In this document: positions 20,657-34,132 of the stretch, piece by piece
Layout of the letters: every line of letters begins with the position of its first letter
Numbering within the stretch: the stretch's first letter is position 1
NCBI GenBank assembly: GCA_013054445.1
Contig: JAAMPI010000005.1
Span: 1-64,000, forward strand
Source of the DNA: Cudoniella acicularis
Taxonomy: Eukaryota > Ascomycota > Leotiomycetes > Helotiales > Helotiaceae
Length of the DNA stretch: 64,000 bases
Direction of reading: 5' to 3'
Notes under the pieces: model-generated
Told to the model about the DNA's origin: nothing
Seen by the model: only the letters and a program-made list of their open reading frames with translations
Databases searched by the model: none
Translations under genes and position numbers: made by a program

Positions 20657-21810
20657 GGTCGAAGAGATTATGAAGAAAGCGAGCGAGTTTGTAAATGGAG
20701 TTTTTGAACGCTAGAAATGTGGATGAAAAGAAGAAGGGGACTTTAATATTTGAGTGAGAAAAGAGTCAGCTAGCTCTGAAGTATGCATGTCCTGAACCCG
20801 TCATATCTCATACACTGTAAGTTGGTTGCCATCTAACCGAAAATGTGCGTCAACACTTCAAAGTAATAAAATAGTTAACAATAATTACTGTATCTAAAAC
20901 AAGTAAAAACATTCTAAGCTCATTTAAAGATAAGTAAATTCAAACATTTAACGCTAGCATATCTCAAAGTACCTTAACAGTTAAAATATTCCCCTCCCCT
21001 CTTCCCCCCCAATAAACACACGTGGTGCGTCGACTTACGGTACTTTTGAAAGCACTATTACTTGCAATTACGAGACTCAAATGCATGTTTAAAAGCTGTT
21101 ATCCAACTGTTGGTAACAATTGGTTGTGTTTTCCGCGTCGCACTAGCATTGGTTGAGGAAGCTGACCCAACGCTGTACTGATGTCTCCCCTTGTGTCTTA
21201 CATTAATGACACAACATGTTGTAGTCGGTGACCCTTCTGGTGACCAACTGTTTGGCTGTCACACTGGGCCAGGGCATCCTGTCGACTGTTGTGTAAAAAA
21301 AATGTAAGACTTCTATCCTCCCACCAAGGTAAAGCGATGCTCTGCCACTCCTGTGCTTGAGAAAGCCAACATCTAAAGGTCAGAAACCCAACACAACACT
21401 CATGAGTGATATGAAGTATTTTCAGTGTTCACAGTCGCCAAATTTATCCGTTGTGGCGTACTGTATATATCTGGAGAAATGGATACAGCGCCAATAGATA
21501 GATTTATTGCCAGGATAAACCGATCTCTATTTAATATCTCATTATCATTTACCATTTACCATTTACGTTTACCCCCCATGCAAAAAGCCAGTACCAACCA
21601 GCAGGCCCCGTTCTTTATCAACAAAGTACCGCCTTGCTGTACCGCCTTTCCAAGTTCCCAAATTCCCAATAATATTTCTACACCAATACCCCGACAGCCC
21701 TTTCCCTATTGCCTGTCCGTATCTATAAACCTGCTTACTGTCCCAGAGATATACAAAATACCCCCACCTCCCAGCCCCGGCCCAGTTCCCAAGCCAGAGC
21801 CTAAAGTAAA
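20657..21810. other. Intergenic, no gene recognised
   Basis: A CT-rich strand feature and an AT-rich block (20820-20960). A + strand open frame at 21425-21952 mostly overlaps the 3' exon of the AAA ATPase and is a shadow. Confidence 0.45.
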
Positions 21811-24592
21811 TCAACCACCCCTCTCCCCAAACTCCTTCGCCCAATCCTCGAATTGCTTCAAGCCCTGCTTACTAACACTCGGCCTAATATTCACCAAGCT
21901 GGCCTCAAAATCCACGAACTGTATCGGTCGAATCTGGTCCATGCTCATATGAAGCAGGGCCTCTCCCAGACTTCTGAGCGGTCCCATCGCTGCGTCTTTG
22001 GCTAAGGCTGTGATATCTGATCCGGAGAAACCTGTTTTCTTAAATTAGTCTTGTGAATTGAGAAGGAGAGACAAATCGGGACATACCATCAGTGAGAGCC
22101 ACCAACTTCTGAATATCCCTCTCATCTAGATTATGTTTCTGGTGCCCAAGCAGAGTCCTTAATTGCACCGCTCTGGTCTCATCTTCTGGCAACGGAATAT
22201 ACTGCCTCCTGACAAATCGTCTCCGGGCAGCCTCATCAATGGCCCAAGGAAGGTTGGTAGCAGCAAGAACGAGAACTCGACTTGCATCTCCTCTTTCTTT
22301 CTCCTTCTCACTCTGTTCTCGTCCAGCTGCTGCGCGTTGAAGATCACTCCATTGAATCAAGAATTCGGTTTTAATCCTTCGCGTAGCTTCATGCTCGCCA
22401 GATCCAGAGCGGGAGGAGAGAAGGGAGTCGATTTCATCTACGAAGATGATACTTGGCGCCAGAGCCTTCGCTAGTGAGAACAGTGCTCTTACAAGCTTTT
22501 CCGATTCTCCAAGGTATTTACTCGTCAAACTACTTGCTGATATGGAGAAGAAAGTTGATCTTGACTCTGTAGCCACGGCTCTTGCCAACATCGTCTTTCC
22601 GGTCCCAGGAGGCCCAAAGAGAAGCATACCTCGAGCCGGTTCTCGCAGTCCCATAAATAGGTCTGGTCGAAGAAATGGGTATACAACTGCTTCTTTCAGT
22701 GCATTCTTGGCGATGTCTAGTCCTGCAACATCATCCCAATGTACTTCGTCTCCTTGAACCACAATCTCATTGAAGATCTGTTTTGCAGCTCCTTCGTCAA
22801 CTCCTTTAGGTAGATTTTTCATTAAGTGGGCGACTTTCTCCTCCCAAGCACTCCTCACAGGATCCTTTTCTTGCTCATCCGAGTCATCTGATGTAGGTGT
22901 CTTTGGCTCCGCAAGGATTGGACGTTCCTTTTGCTTTTGTTTTTGCCTTCTGCTCGGTTTAAAAGCGTGACCTCCACTGCTATTAGCATCGTCATCCACA
23001 CTTTGAGAAGAGGTATCTTCATCTTTCGATATCTTAGCCTCCCTTCGCTGCGCTCGTCTTGCATCGTCTCTTTCCTGATGCTTATCTTGTTGTCGAGGTG
23101 TTGAAATGTTTGGCGGAACTGCTTTCCTCGACACCTTTGTTGAACTTTCACCATCTGTTTCTCTGACAGCAGGTTTCCGGCGTAATGGAAGCTCGCTCTC
23201 TGCTTTGCTTCTCTTTGCACTCGTCTCTGGATATTCTTTAAGATAGGTGGGATAAGAAACAGGTTCAAATTTTGCGGATGGTTTGGAAGAATGTGGGGGT
23301 GGAGGTGGTGGTGGCGGGCTTCTTCTCGGTTTTGGACCACTAGATTCGGAAACAAGAGGGGAAGGAGGGTCAAAATCAATAAGATCTTGCACAGCAGAAC
23401 TATTAAGCATTGAACCAGAAACAGCACCAGGCTGACCAGGATCCGTGCGTGGAAAGGGGTATCCATTCGAGCGACTGGATGTACCGTAGAATTCGGATTT
23501 TCCAGTTAAGAGACCCGTAGGACTTGATACTGGCGAGCTATCGTCAGAAACCAACGTTCTTGTCTTGCTATCGTATCGAACATTCGTAGCTGAGGCTTTC
23601 CTCCCTGTACCTGGTCTTCCCGGCAAAGGATCACTAATGCTCTCCTTTCTCCCTGAATCCGTAAGCGTCGAAGAGCTGTGATTAGCCTCGGGATCCAAAC
23701 TCCTCCCAAGTCTGTCTCTCTGACCTTTCCCTACCGACTGCCAGGCTAACGTAGCCGCCTTGTTTGTGACCGGATTGTCCTTCTTCGTGGCTTTAGGTGG
23801 CCGGGGACTGGGTTTCCTCCCCGTCCGATCAGAAGATCTCAGCGTATGGAGCATTGCCCTTCCTTTTTCTGGGCTCGAACTCCTAGACGATTTGCTCGGT
23901 GGTGCCAACATACTCGGGCCCGTCGCCGCAGCCGGTGCACTAGCAACTCTCGAGCTCGAAGAAGTATATGTTGGTCTCGTCGGGGAACGCCTTCCAACCA
24001 CCGCCCTTTCAGAACTATTCTTCATCGTGAAGGCTGGCCGCTGTGGTAACGGAGGTGGCTTAGAGATTCCCTCAAAGCTCATGGCGGGGATTGAACCATT
24101 CCCGATATACCCCTTCTCATTATGCTCTCTCGTCACCTCACTCGAATGCCTCGGTGTCCTTGAAGAATGTTTATGGATCTTTCCGTCTTTCTCCTCGGTC
24201 GAGGAATCAGCAGCCATCTTCTCCTGCCGCGAGGCTTTCAGCGCTTCGAGGAGATCAACCCGTTCTTTACATTGCATTTCCATATCCCGCAGACTGTCTT
24301 TGAGGGCCTTTTCGGTCTCGGATTTGGGAACATAGCCGGCGGGGACGCGGTAGGCATTGTGATAGTATATTTGATCGAGTGCAGAGCGCCATGATCGAAG
24401 AGCTTCTGCTTCGTTGCCCTATATTTACGTAGAATTAGCTACTTTTCCCTCCTTCAAGCACCCCAGATCTCCAAGCCAAAAGCGAACGAGAAAGCAACAT
24501 ACCTGACCCTCAAAATATACAGCCGTAGAACAAATCAAATAACACTCATCGTACGTCTTCTGCAGCGACGACGAAGTCTTGTTTCGCATCAT
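21811..24592 (-). CDS. Spastin/Sap1-like AAA ATPase with N-terminal MIT-like domain (880 aa, 3 exons)
   Basis: Exons 24503-24592, 22087-24418 and 21811-22031; introns 24419-24502 and 22032-22086, in phase. Residues 1 to about 90 form a helical MIT-like region (MIT modules bind ESCRT-III tails). A long disordered Ser/Pro/Lys-rich linker follows, with a poly-Pro run near residue 360-390. The AAA module begins near 590 with [21 protein letters not shown]. Walker A is GPPGTGKT (632-639, Lys638), Walker [10 protein letters not shown] (Asp691-Glu692), then [19 protein letters not shown] with the arginine fingers, and a C-terminal helix from the last exon ([17 protein letters not shown]). Family knowledge: meiotic-clade AAA proteins form hexamers that thread and remodel tubulin or ESCRT-III. 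Yeast Sap1/Yta6 are the closest named types I can suggest. The start is an ATG-ATG pair at 24592. Confidence 0.88.
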
Positions 24593-25888
24593 GACCGCAC
24601 TTGTTACTCTTGTTTCTCGCTGTCATGAGTGTATGCGCTCTTTTCAAATTCCGCAATGGATCCCTTCTCGTTGCAGCCCTTCGTGAATCGTAAAATCGTC
24701 GTCCAATTTCCAAAACCATTTGCAGGCTCTCAAAACTCGTGCCCTCGTGCCTGCTATCTCCGTGGTAGACGAATCAACAAGGCTCAGCTCAGCGCCGTGT
24801 TCGCTTCACGCCACTGTGACGTAGGTTGAAGGCAGCAAGGTTTCCCACCTCTAAAAAGCAAGACCCTTGTCTCTCACAATACTTTCTTCACAATCAAAGA
24901 CATTTTGAATTATTCACAAAGATTCTTTATTCACAAATTAAAATTTCCTTTTTACATATGCATTTTCTAGCTTCGCAACGACTTCTTCATCCAGCCTTTA
25001 GGTTACGTGAAGAGAGCTACCTTTAGGGGTTGAGGCATAGCTGATAGTGGGAGGGTGTGGAGGCTTGGGTGTGGTGCAGCAACAGCCTCATCTTTTCTGT
25101 CTCTCAAAAGAGGCATGCTTTACGCCGGTTTAACATTTAAGTTAATCTAAGTCACCACTAGTGCGCGGTTTAGTATTTACAATTGCCTTCCTCCCAAAAG
25201 AACGGATTTATCGGTGAATTCATCCGATCCTCCCCTCGGCAATCTAGCTCGCCGGGGATTTGTTAACTTAGGTATCAACGCCCCTAACCCCTCCAAAAGG
25301 AATAAGCTTATTTTAAGATTTACACAGAATATAGGTAGGCAATCATTAAATGGGCCTGTGCTGGTGGTATTTCGTATCGGCTTGCATTATCATTTGGTAT
25401 TCCATCAGATGGCAGCCTCCCTTCGTTATAAAAGTACATAGCGAGCAAGCTCTAAAAGCCTCTTACTCATACCTTTTTTCTCAAACCCCATGCACATGAT
25501 CGCAAAAACGCCATTAAACCCGCATCTTCACTCCCTCGAGATAATCCCGTCAAACAGGTGACTGACCGCGCTCGTGGTTGCCCAAAAAGATCCAGCAAAC
25601 CGCTCTAGAGAAGTGGAAGAAATATGTACAAAATCGAGATACTTTTCTGCCAGATGTGAAGATAGACGGAACGCCTTTCCTGCTTTTTGAAAATAGCAAG
25701 TAAAAGTTCGCGGTATCCAGAACATGATGATGTGCGATCCTCGTTGGTGGCTGAGAAATGAGCATGGTTGGAATTTGAACATCCCATGCTAGGAATATGT
25801 ATTAGTGTGTATTTATCGTGAGGTCGCACTCGTCGATGAGATTGTGGTAAATCCTCGGAGGTGGTCATGAATCGCGTCGCCTGCAGCT
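24593..25888. other. Intergenic between AAA ATPase and carrier genes
   Basis: Both neighbours are on the minus strand, so this holds the promoter of the AAA ATPase gene and the 3' flank of the carrier. No frame here has family resemblance. Confidence 0.5.
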
Positions 25889-27217
25889 CTAGACAACAGC
25901 GTCGTTCTGTTTGATGAAATAGGCCCTAAAAGAATTCTGTCAGCTCAAGTTTTTTTTTAGGTAGGCGATGCAAAAAACTCACTTGCAAGCTTCATATGCC
26001 GACCAACAAATGGCTGTACTCGGCATGGTTGTAACAACACGAGGCCTCACTCCCTTAAAAAATCCTCGGAAGCCTTCTCTCCGATGCAATAATCTGGCAC
26101 TTTCCATAAATCCGCTGACATTTCGTAATTCAGCATCATGCGCCGTTCCTCTCGTCTGCAGCATTGTCTTTACCACATCCATTGGTGTTGTAAGAGCCGC
26201 GGCAAATCCTCCAGCAATACCGCCAGCAGCGCAATGTGTCAATGGGTCATAAGTTTTGGTTGGATTCATGGCCGTTGAAATTGATTCGTACGCGAGGAAT
26301 TGTAGTGCCGTGAATGGAACGGTCATAGAAAGGGTCGTGGGGTACGAGACGTAGAACGCAGAGATGCCTTCGCTTCGGTAGACGTATCTGGCGCAATCTA
26401 GCATGGATTTGTACATCTTGCTCGAATTGTGGATTTGCATCCGCTGCTTGATAACTTTGAAGCATTAGCAATAATAAACACACAAGACCAGGGGGAAATT
26501 ACCGTCAAAAGGATTCATGAGTGCATCGCTTGCAATTGTTGCGCAAGCTCCGCTGGTGGCTGGGAATAGGTTAGCAAAAAAATCGCGGAGCCCGGGAAAT
26601 CCAACGCAACGTACCTGCGGCCAATGGATGGTGGACACCTGCTTGATTGCCTCCCATGAGATGCTTTACAGCTTCATAGGTAGCAAAATAGACGGCGTGG
26701 GCAGGTCCTGGGACATTATCAGCGTTTGCCTCTTCACCGCGCCCGTTAAGTGCTCAAACCTGCTCCTACAACCACACTGGACATGCCTCGCCATAGACTG
26801 AGGACTCCCTCCCCCGTGGCTATTCGGTAGCCTCCTTGTATCATCCCATTGTAAACGGCGGAGGGGGTTGGATTGAGGATTTGCATGCGAGTCTGCTGGG
26901 CGTCAGTTATCTCTATTTCCAACACAATACGAAGCACATTCTTGCGCACCTTGATTGCATCAATCGGATACATAACAGTATGCTCCTACTCAAATCATCA
27001 GTCTGCGATGCCAACGATTGCATGGTTGGAGGAGAAGCTCACAGCTATGCCAGCAAAGGCGCCCGCTGTCATATTCTGCAACAACGAAAAATTCGGTGGA
27101 AGTCCTTCATAGCTGTTGATAAAACCTGTCAGTCAGGGGCGGCAGATAATTGAAGCTACTGATAAGAGGTAGCACATACTCATACTCTTCAACGGGCTCT
27201 GCATTGGGCTGGGCCAT
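25889..27217 (-). CDS. mrs3: Mitoferrin-type mitochondrial carrier (311 aa, 8 exons)
   Basis: Eight exons on the minus strand: 27180-27217, 27043-27112, 26950-26985, 26760-26892, 26615-26707, 26503-26559, 25983-26454 and 25889-25925. All joins are GT..AG and keep frame. Three carrier repeats are present with signatures PIDAIKTRMQ, PFDVIKQRMQ and PMDVVKTMLQ, and six hydrophobic helices. MRS3/MRS4 (mitoferrin) features include GIAEHTVMYPIDAIKTRMQ in repeat 1 and PFTALQFLAYES in repeat 2. Known role: import of ferrous iron across the inner mitochondrial membrane for haem and Fe-S synthesis. The ATG chosen gives a short acidic N-terminus (MAQPNAEPVEEYDYEGLPPN). The frame is open further upstream to an ATG at 27517, which would add 100 residues and is probably 5' leader. 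Confidence 0.9.
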
Positions 27218-28626
27218 CTGGGCGGCCACGGCCACAGATCCTCCTCCGTACGTATTCGATTGCAGAGCCAGGATGACGACCTCCTCGAGAGCACCAGGAA
27301 CGGCAGAGAGATATTCGATGGGAGAGCTGTGATGGGGACCTGTCGCACAGCTCGTGGGCGATGTGTAGTGGTGGTGGGCGAAGAGGAAGGCACACGGATG
27401 GAGGTTTAAAAAATGATGATGATTGTCTTGCTCCAGCACTCTGAAAGAAGCGAAGTAACCCCTGTAGAAAGGCGAGGCGGCCGAGGCGGATGCCCGGGCG
27501 GATTCTGGAATTAACACAAAAAGCTCCTAGATGCCGAGACTAAAACAGATCGGAGGTTTTAAAGTAGTATATGTGCTGGCCCGAACACTTGGAGCTTTGC
27601 AATTACAGTACACATTATACATGCTGCAGCATGCAACTATGCTATATACGTTACTGTAGGTACCTTGTGGAGGCAAAGAAAGTTTGCAAGCTCCGTTTTC
27701 GCAGGCTTGGATCTCCGAGGCCACTTCTAAACTGTTCAGCGCACGGGCCAGATTTCTGCACAGCGATCTGGGGTAAGGGACGGCCTTCGTCAAACTCTTG
27801 GAGGATCGAACCAGGCGATCTCATAATCGTACCACTTTCGACCTTCACATCCAGATCCCACAATCCCATGCCCACGGCCCTGGACTCCCATCAAAAGCAT
27901 GCCATCCCTCACGTAGGGATGGCTGCGGGGTAAATATAAGACTTGCAGCTCACTATTTTGCATTTGTGAGGATTACTGCATGCGCTGGAGCCAGGACTCT
28001 TGTCTCCTGGAAGTTATGTTCTGCAAGGCACAAGTCTGAAGAGACGCAAAGAAAACAAGGCTCATATGCTATTGGCTGCATATTCTCCCTGTCAGCTTGT
28101 TGGTTCTTTTGTGATACAGTCAACGGTGAAAGCCGCTGGCTAGGCTGCGGAACACTGCTATTGATGTGTTTGGAAACTTAGACACGCATGCTCGTAAGCA
28201 TGCTCGCGGGTGGAAAAGAAGTTGGCACGCTACCAGCCAGATCATAGAGATTTACTTCTCAAACTACTGAATTGATCTTGGATTCAGAGATATTGAGAAA
28301 ATTAATATCTTTAACAAGCTTTTCATCTGTATTCCGGGGATAGAGTTTTATAGTACGAAGTTTCAAAAACGCTCACAGTTTATGTTACCTTGGTGTGCCA
28401 CCTTTTTTTGCTCCCGTGAAGCATGCTTGCAGGGCAATGTGATTCAGGAGAATGCCCATTGATGCACAAACAAATCCTTTCTTTCAATAACCTCCGCGGC
28501 ATCCCTTGATTTGTTTGCATGCATTAATAAGAAAGACTGGCTTGGTAATATGGTAATGTTAAATATCAAAGAACTCTGACTCGTACCTCAAATGCCTCTA
28601 AACTCCACAAACGGCTAATACAACCA
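27218..28626. other. Intergenic, no gene recognised
   Basis: Contains the promoter and leader of the carrier gene (minus) and the 3' flank of ATG9. Open frames at 27571-28181 lack features of a gene. Confidence 0.5.
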
Positions 28627-31497
28627 TCAAATATGTACCCCAGGTCTCCCGTCCGTTTGGGCCTTGTGAAAATGATATATCATGCCAAGTACTCCACCCG
28701 CTTCCGATGGTCCTTCTCTCTCCTCATCCTCGTCTCTACTGATGCCTCTCGTAGGCGACGTCTCCCACCTCGACTCTCCAAGACCAGACGCACTTTCGTA
28801 TGAACCGTGGGAAGCACTGGTTTGATTGGAGTTTTTTCTAGGTTTGGCATCATCTTCATCTTCCACTGGCTCTTCGATGATATCTTGACGAGCTTGGTGG
28901 CGTGAACGTGATGTTTGTTGACCACTGCGTCCCCCAAATGCAGCAACAGGGTGGTGATGCGGGTCTAGTATCATAGAGGTCATTGGTGATCCATTCGCAG
29001 CTGCGGGGGCAAATCGCGGCGTCCTGGCTGACTGAGGTGCGCCTCGCTGTGGCCTTCTTTCACTGCGGCCCATTCTGGAGGCTTGCATGTCTGCTGGAAA
29101 ATTTGGGGACGTAAGACTTGGAAATGTTGGTGGGGGGTGGAATTGCTGTCGCATTCCAGGAGGAATGTGTCCTTGGATGCCCGTTCTCGGATTGAGTATG
29201 TAATTGTCAACGAAACCGTAGTACGAAGCTGCCATCTTTCCATGCTTCGTTGAATAGTAGTCGTCGCGTGGGTCAGTGCCGCCTCGACCTTGTTGTGCTG
29301 ACCTGCCGTCACCTCGTTTGAAATCAAAAACAGCAAAAGAACAAACGTATCCAACGCCATCCACATGAATTGTAAACTCACGGAAGAAGTCAATGATCTG
29401 CTCGCTGCATTTCGGAAGACTTGACCAGAGAATAAAGGGAGTGATGATAATGCTAAAAACCTCTTCAAGAAAAATTACAAGTTTCAATTGATAGAGCGAG
29501 GCAAACTCGACTTTGACTTCCTCGCTATGGAGTCTGTTATCCCAATGAGGAGGTTTGTAATGAGTGTAGTCGATAACATTCCGCAACGCATACTCGGGAT
29601 CGAGTACTTCGTTGTCCTCGGGGATTGCACCATTAACCATCACCCAGAGGGTTCCTAGAACTGTTACGTAAAATAAGACGGTTCTTTCGTGTGTGATCTC
29701 GAAATGAAATAACTCTGGATCCCAAAGACCCGAAAGGGTAAGGACTGAGACTATTGCACCAGCAATGAATGCTAGAAATTTAAAGAAATGTACTAGCTTC
29801 ACCTTGGGAAACTGGTCGAGGTACCGCGTGGCGAACGGATGCGACATGTTCAATCGCGAACGAAATAGATGGTCGAGCTCGTTGAATTCGCGAAACTTCC
29901 ATTCAGCCAGAGGGGTATACCGGCGGGAATTGATAGCAGCAGGGTTGTTCTTGTATTCCTAATTACTTGTTAGCGAAATGTCTTAATCTGGAGAGAAGTC
30001 TCATACGTTGAAGTATTTAAAGAAATACACAACAGTCAGGTACATGACAATCCCAGGTGCGAACAGAACATTCATGAGTCCAGCGAACAAGAATCGGCTC
30101 CGTAGGGCGTCACTAAGTTCCTTCCGTTTAGTGTCTTTCAACACAAGTTGTCGTACTTGACCCCTTTCATTGAAGACAAAATCCATGATACACCAATCCA
30201 GATTCCACAGTAAAGTCCTCGAGAAGAGCTGTCGGCCACGGAGAAATGGTATTGGTAGTGTCAAGTCAAGGATGTCTTTGTTGAACATGGCAATCAAATA
30301 GTTCTCTTTTCTCATGAGCCTGTTTGCGATGTCGTGGGCATCTAATCTTTCTTTTGACTGGCTGCCAATCCATCTCCGGTTTGCTGGAGATATCTTATTG
30401 GCAGTTCTAGGGTTTTGGTCTCTGAGGGTCATTATCCTCTGAACTATTTCTTGCCAAGAAATCGTCTGCATGTCGCTGTCTGGCACTCCAAGGAGGTGAA
30501 CATAGAAGTCACGTAGTTGCAAAAGCCGGGGAATGGCAATGACTATCCTGTACACTTTCAAGATGCTGTACAGTGTAAAGAGCCAAATAGCAATGTTGGG
30601 AAACCCTGATATTTTTGTCGTACATTTTGGTACCAGGATTTGTGAAAATTTGTCGCTCGAGGAGATTTTTTGATAGTTGATGCACTGGGACAGAAAGGTA
30701 ACGAATACCGCAACAAATATGCTCGATCTAGATTTTGTCAGCTCGGTCCAAACATTTTGAAGCTTTTATAGATCAGCTTACGCAAGATCGAGAGAATCCT
30801 TTAGCAGCATGCACCATATACCTTTCCCGACATAGTAATCGTAGACCTCTTTTATGAAATTATCTACGTTTGTGACGTTAATCCACCTCCACATTGCCTT
30901 ATCCTTAGCACTTCCCGTTAACAACCCTGGCCTTGGTCGAGGTTGCCGTTGCGCGGCGGCAACGTTCTCGTTGTCCTCGTGTAGTTGCTGTTGTGCTTGG
31001 GCTGCCTCCCAATGAGCACGGTTCTCTCTACTCGACGGCCCAGGTATTGGAGTCTTCGTTTTTTGTTTCGATCGTCTCGTTCGTGGTGGGTTTGGGGTTG
31101 CCGCACCCGGCATGTCATGGCCCTCGATTAACAAAGATTCCGGCACATCATCATCTCCATCTTCTTCAAGAAGCCTTGGGGACTGTGGGAGCCATGTAGA
31201 GCGGTTTGTTTGTGCATTCCTCCTCTGGTCGGGACCCGTTGCTAATGTTCGTTGCTTGCGTGTTCCCAAAAATGCTGTGCTTTCCGTCGTCATTTGGCTA
31301 TCTTCCCCGTTGAAGACCTCTGCATTCCCTAGCTCTTCATCACGAAACCGCAAGTTCTCCTCATCAAGAGCCAAACCCGCTCGTTCCTCGAGATCAGAGT
31401 CGGAAGACTCATCGTGGGCTCGGAGATCGTCATAAATCGATCGCGCCCCGCCATTTGATGGCAGTATTCGAGAGAAAAGGTTGGTAGAGGCCATCAT
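28627..31497 (-). CDS. atg9: Autophagy-related protein 9, ATG9 (922 aa, 3 exons)
   Basis: Exons 30782-31497, 30007-30727 and 28627-29958; introns 30728-30781 and 29959-30006. Residues 1 to about 215 are a disordered acidic region (ending before KAMWRWINVTNVDNFIKEVY). The conserved core then carries several membrane segments, FVAVFVTFLSQCINYQ, FPNIAIWLFTLYSILKVYRI, FLFAGLMNVLFAPGIVMYL, FFKFLAFIAGAIVSVLTLSG, VLFYVTVLGTLWVMVNGAIP, and the LEEVFSIIITPFILW helix. It ends in a long low-complexity tail. ATG9 is a trimeric lipid scramblase on small vesicles that supplies membrane to the growing autophagosome with ATG2/ATG18. An ATG at 31521, eight codons upstream, is an alternative start; the MMASTNLFSRILP beginning fits the family better. 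The gene is head-to-head with COG6. Confidence 0.93.
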
Positions 31498-31974
31498 GTT
31501 GGGTAAAGAAAGACCAAGCAAGACTTTTGGGTTTTAGAGAATCTGCGGAGTGAAGCTGTTTTCCAGACGCGCACTGGAGTAGCAAGAGGCTATCCTTTGA
31601 CGCAGTGCTAGAGCGAAGCCCAGGGATAAGCATTTGGAATGCTTGATTTCTAGAACACGATAAATCTAAGATGACGCATGGCAGTATCCACGGTTATGCC
31701 ATGTTGTTCTAGAGGTTTCGAGTCACCGGATGTTGCTGGTGCCTTCCTGGATTCACGAGTTGGAGTCGAGAGCACGAGTGCGAGGAGGGTGACTGCCTTT
31801 GCCTCCGCACCAGCCACACCGCGATATGCGCTCGGGCCTTCAACCTTCAGCCTCGTTCTAGGCCAAATATGGCTAGAGCATTTATAGGTGTACACCTTGC
31901 AACTGCAGTCATTTTTGGACCTTTGAATGCAAAGCTTCAGATTTTGAAGCTCAAGTTCTCCAAACCCATTTGCC
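31498..31974. promoter_or_regulatory. Bidirectional intergenic region between ATG9 and COG6
   Basis: Only 477 bp separate the two start codons, so both promoters and both 5' leaders lie here. No TATA-like box is obvious on either side. Confidence 0.6.
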
Positions 31975-34132
31975 ATGACTACTGATTATTTCCTTACAAG
32001 GAAGCTCTCAGGTCTTGGTGAGTCGCCGATATCACCGACATCGCCGACCAATCCCCAGGCCCTCAGGAGCAATCCCCTGGCTGCCAAAGTCACAAGTGTT
32101 CTCTCAGCCTCGTATGCCGATTCCGATGTAAGAGATGCGCTGGGTCTCTTGGATAAACGTGGAGTCGAAAATAATGCCGAAACCCGCCGACAATTGAGGC
32201 TCGACGTGCAAAAGGAAGTTATAGAGAGCAATGGCGATATCATCCGTGAATTTGGTCGGGTCGCAGAGGTCGGTCATGTGTCATCCTGTTCCGTTTGCAA
32301 TGGACTTACCCATCTAGCAACTTAAACGCATTGGCCTTACCATTGCGAGCTTGAATGAAGGGTGCGAGGAGATGAAAAAGCATATTCAATCTGCTCACCA
32401 AGAGACTGCTCCTGTGCTCCAAGAAGCATCCGAGCTCATGAAACAGAAAAATCAAGTGGAATCGAAGCAGCAGCTTTTGAAAGCATTCAACACCCATTTT
32501 GTGATGTCCGATAACGATATTGCATCCCTTACATCTACCGCTGAGCCTGTGGATGACAAGTTCTTTAGCGTTCTAGCTAGAGCAAAGAAAATTCAAAATG
32601 ATTGCGAGATTCTTTTAGGAACGGAAAACCAACGACTTGGACTTGAAATCATGGAGCAAACCTCCAAAAACCTGAATGGTGCTTTTCAAAAATTGTACAG
32701 GTGGATACAGCGTGAATTCAAGACCCTGAATTTGGAAAATCCACAAATAAGTTCATCTATAAGACGAGCTTTGAGGGTTCTGGCTGAGCGTCCGTCTCTC
32801 TTCCAAAGCTGTCTTGACTTCTTTGCTGAAGCGCGAGAACATGTTCTTTCCGATGCCTTTTATACTGCTCTGACTGGCACCTCGGTCACCGGCGAGGAAG
32901 ATCGTTCCGTGAAACCCATTGAGCTCGTCGCGCACGATACCTTACGATATGTTGGAGATATGTTAGCGTGGACCCATTCAGCTACCGTCAGTGAACGGGA
33001 AGCCCTTGAAGTCCTGTTCATATCTGAAGGAGATGAAATTGCCAAGGGCATTCAGGCCGGACGAGAGAACGAGCCTTGGAATCGAATCGCCGAAGATGAG
33101 GAAGGGGCAAGTAGCTTCGACGGCCTCAAGGCTCTCAATGAGTTGGTTGACCGGGACGTTGCTGGAGTCGCTAGAGTACTTCGCCAACGCATCGGTCAAG
33201 TAATCCAAACACATGAAGAAACAATCATGGCATACCGGATCGCCAACCTTCTCAACTTCTACCGCGTTACCTTCTCCAAGCTTCTTGGCGATGATTCTGT
33301 TCTTCTTGACTCCTTGACAAATCTGGAAGAGTCTGCATTAAAGCAATTCCGAGCCTTGATGCGCGATCACGTGGCGGGCCTTCAAGCAGATACACAGGTA
33401 TCACCTGCGGATCTCGGACCCCCTGATTTCTTACAGGATGGCCTAAAGCAGCTTACTGCGATCATGAAAACCTATGAGACTTCATTCACGTCCATTGATA
33501 CTCGAGAGAAGGACTTCCAACCGATCCTTGCAGAAGCATTCGACCCGTTCATGAAAGCAAGCGGGAGTATATCAGAAGATTTCGAAACACCAGAAAGTGA
33601 GATATTTGCCATAAATTGTCTTTTGGCAGCTCGCAACATCTTGGCACCGTTCGATTTTACTACTGGGCGGGTTACCAAAATCCAAGAGAATATCGAAGAC
33701 CACGCCACTAGATTGATTGAACATCAATACTCCTTTTTCCGGAACAATTCAGCTCTGCAGCCTCTGATCCAGGCCCTAGCCCCTTTATCGGATAGTAGGG
33801 AAGACCTCAAATCGATCCGAAATATGGAAACATTTCAACCCGACACCCTGACCCAAGCAAGTCAAACTTTAGATGACTTCCTCCCCTCCGCACTGATGGA
33901 TGCGATGGAGAATTTAAAACATCTCCAAAGCTCTAAACTAGCTAGAGAGATTACCGAAGAGGCCGCTGAGAGATTCTGCGATGATTTTGAGCAGGTCGAA
34001 GAGAAACTTATTGCAGCGGATGAGATCTGGGAGCAAGAACAAGAACAGAGTGAAGGGACCACAGCAGAGGGTGTTTCATTACGAGAATTGTTCCCTAGAA
34101 CAAGTGGAGAAATAAGGGTCTTATTGTCCTGA
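31975..34132 (+). CDS. cog6: COG6, conserved oligomeric Golgi complex subunit 6 (702 aa, 2 exons)
   Basis: Exons 31975-32268 and 32318-34132; a 49-nt intron (GTCGGT..CTAG) in phase 0. The N-terminus is Ser/Pro-rich, then a helical coiled-coil region about 60-170 ([37 protein letters not shown]). The rest is an all-helical body with [32 protein letters not shown] and [10 protein letters not shown], typical of COG6. The length matches the family. The complex tethers retrograde vesicles at the Golgi to keep glycosyltransferases recycled. The acidic C-terminal helix ends in [16 protein letters not shown]. No lesion was seen. Confidence 0.92.

Noticed and set aside
23760..24335. 191-codon open frame on the + strand
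   Set aside because: It is antisense to the low-complexity linker of the AAA ATPase, whose biased codons keep other frames open.
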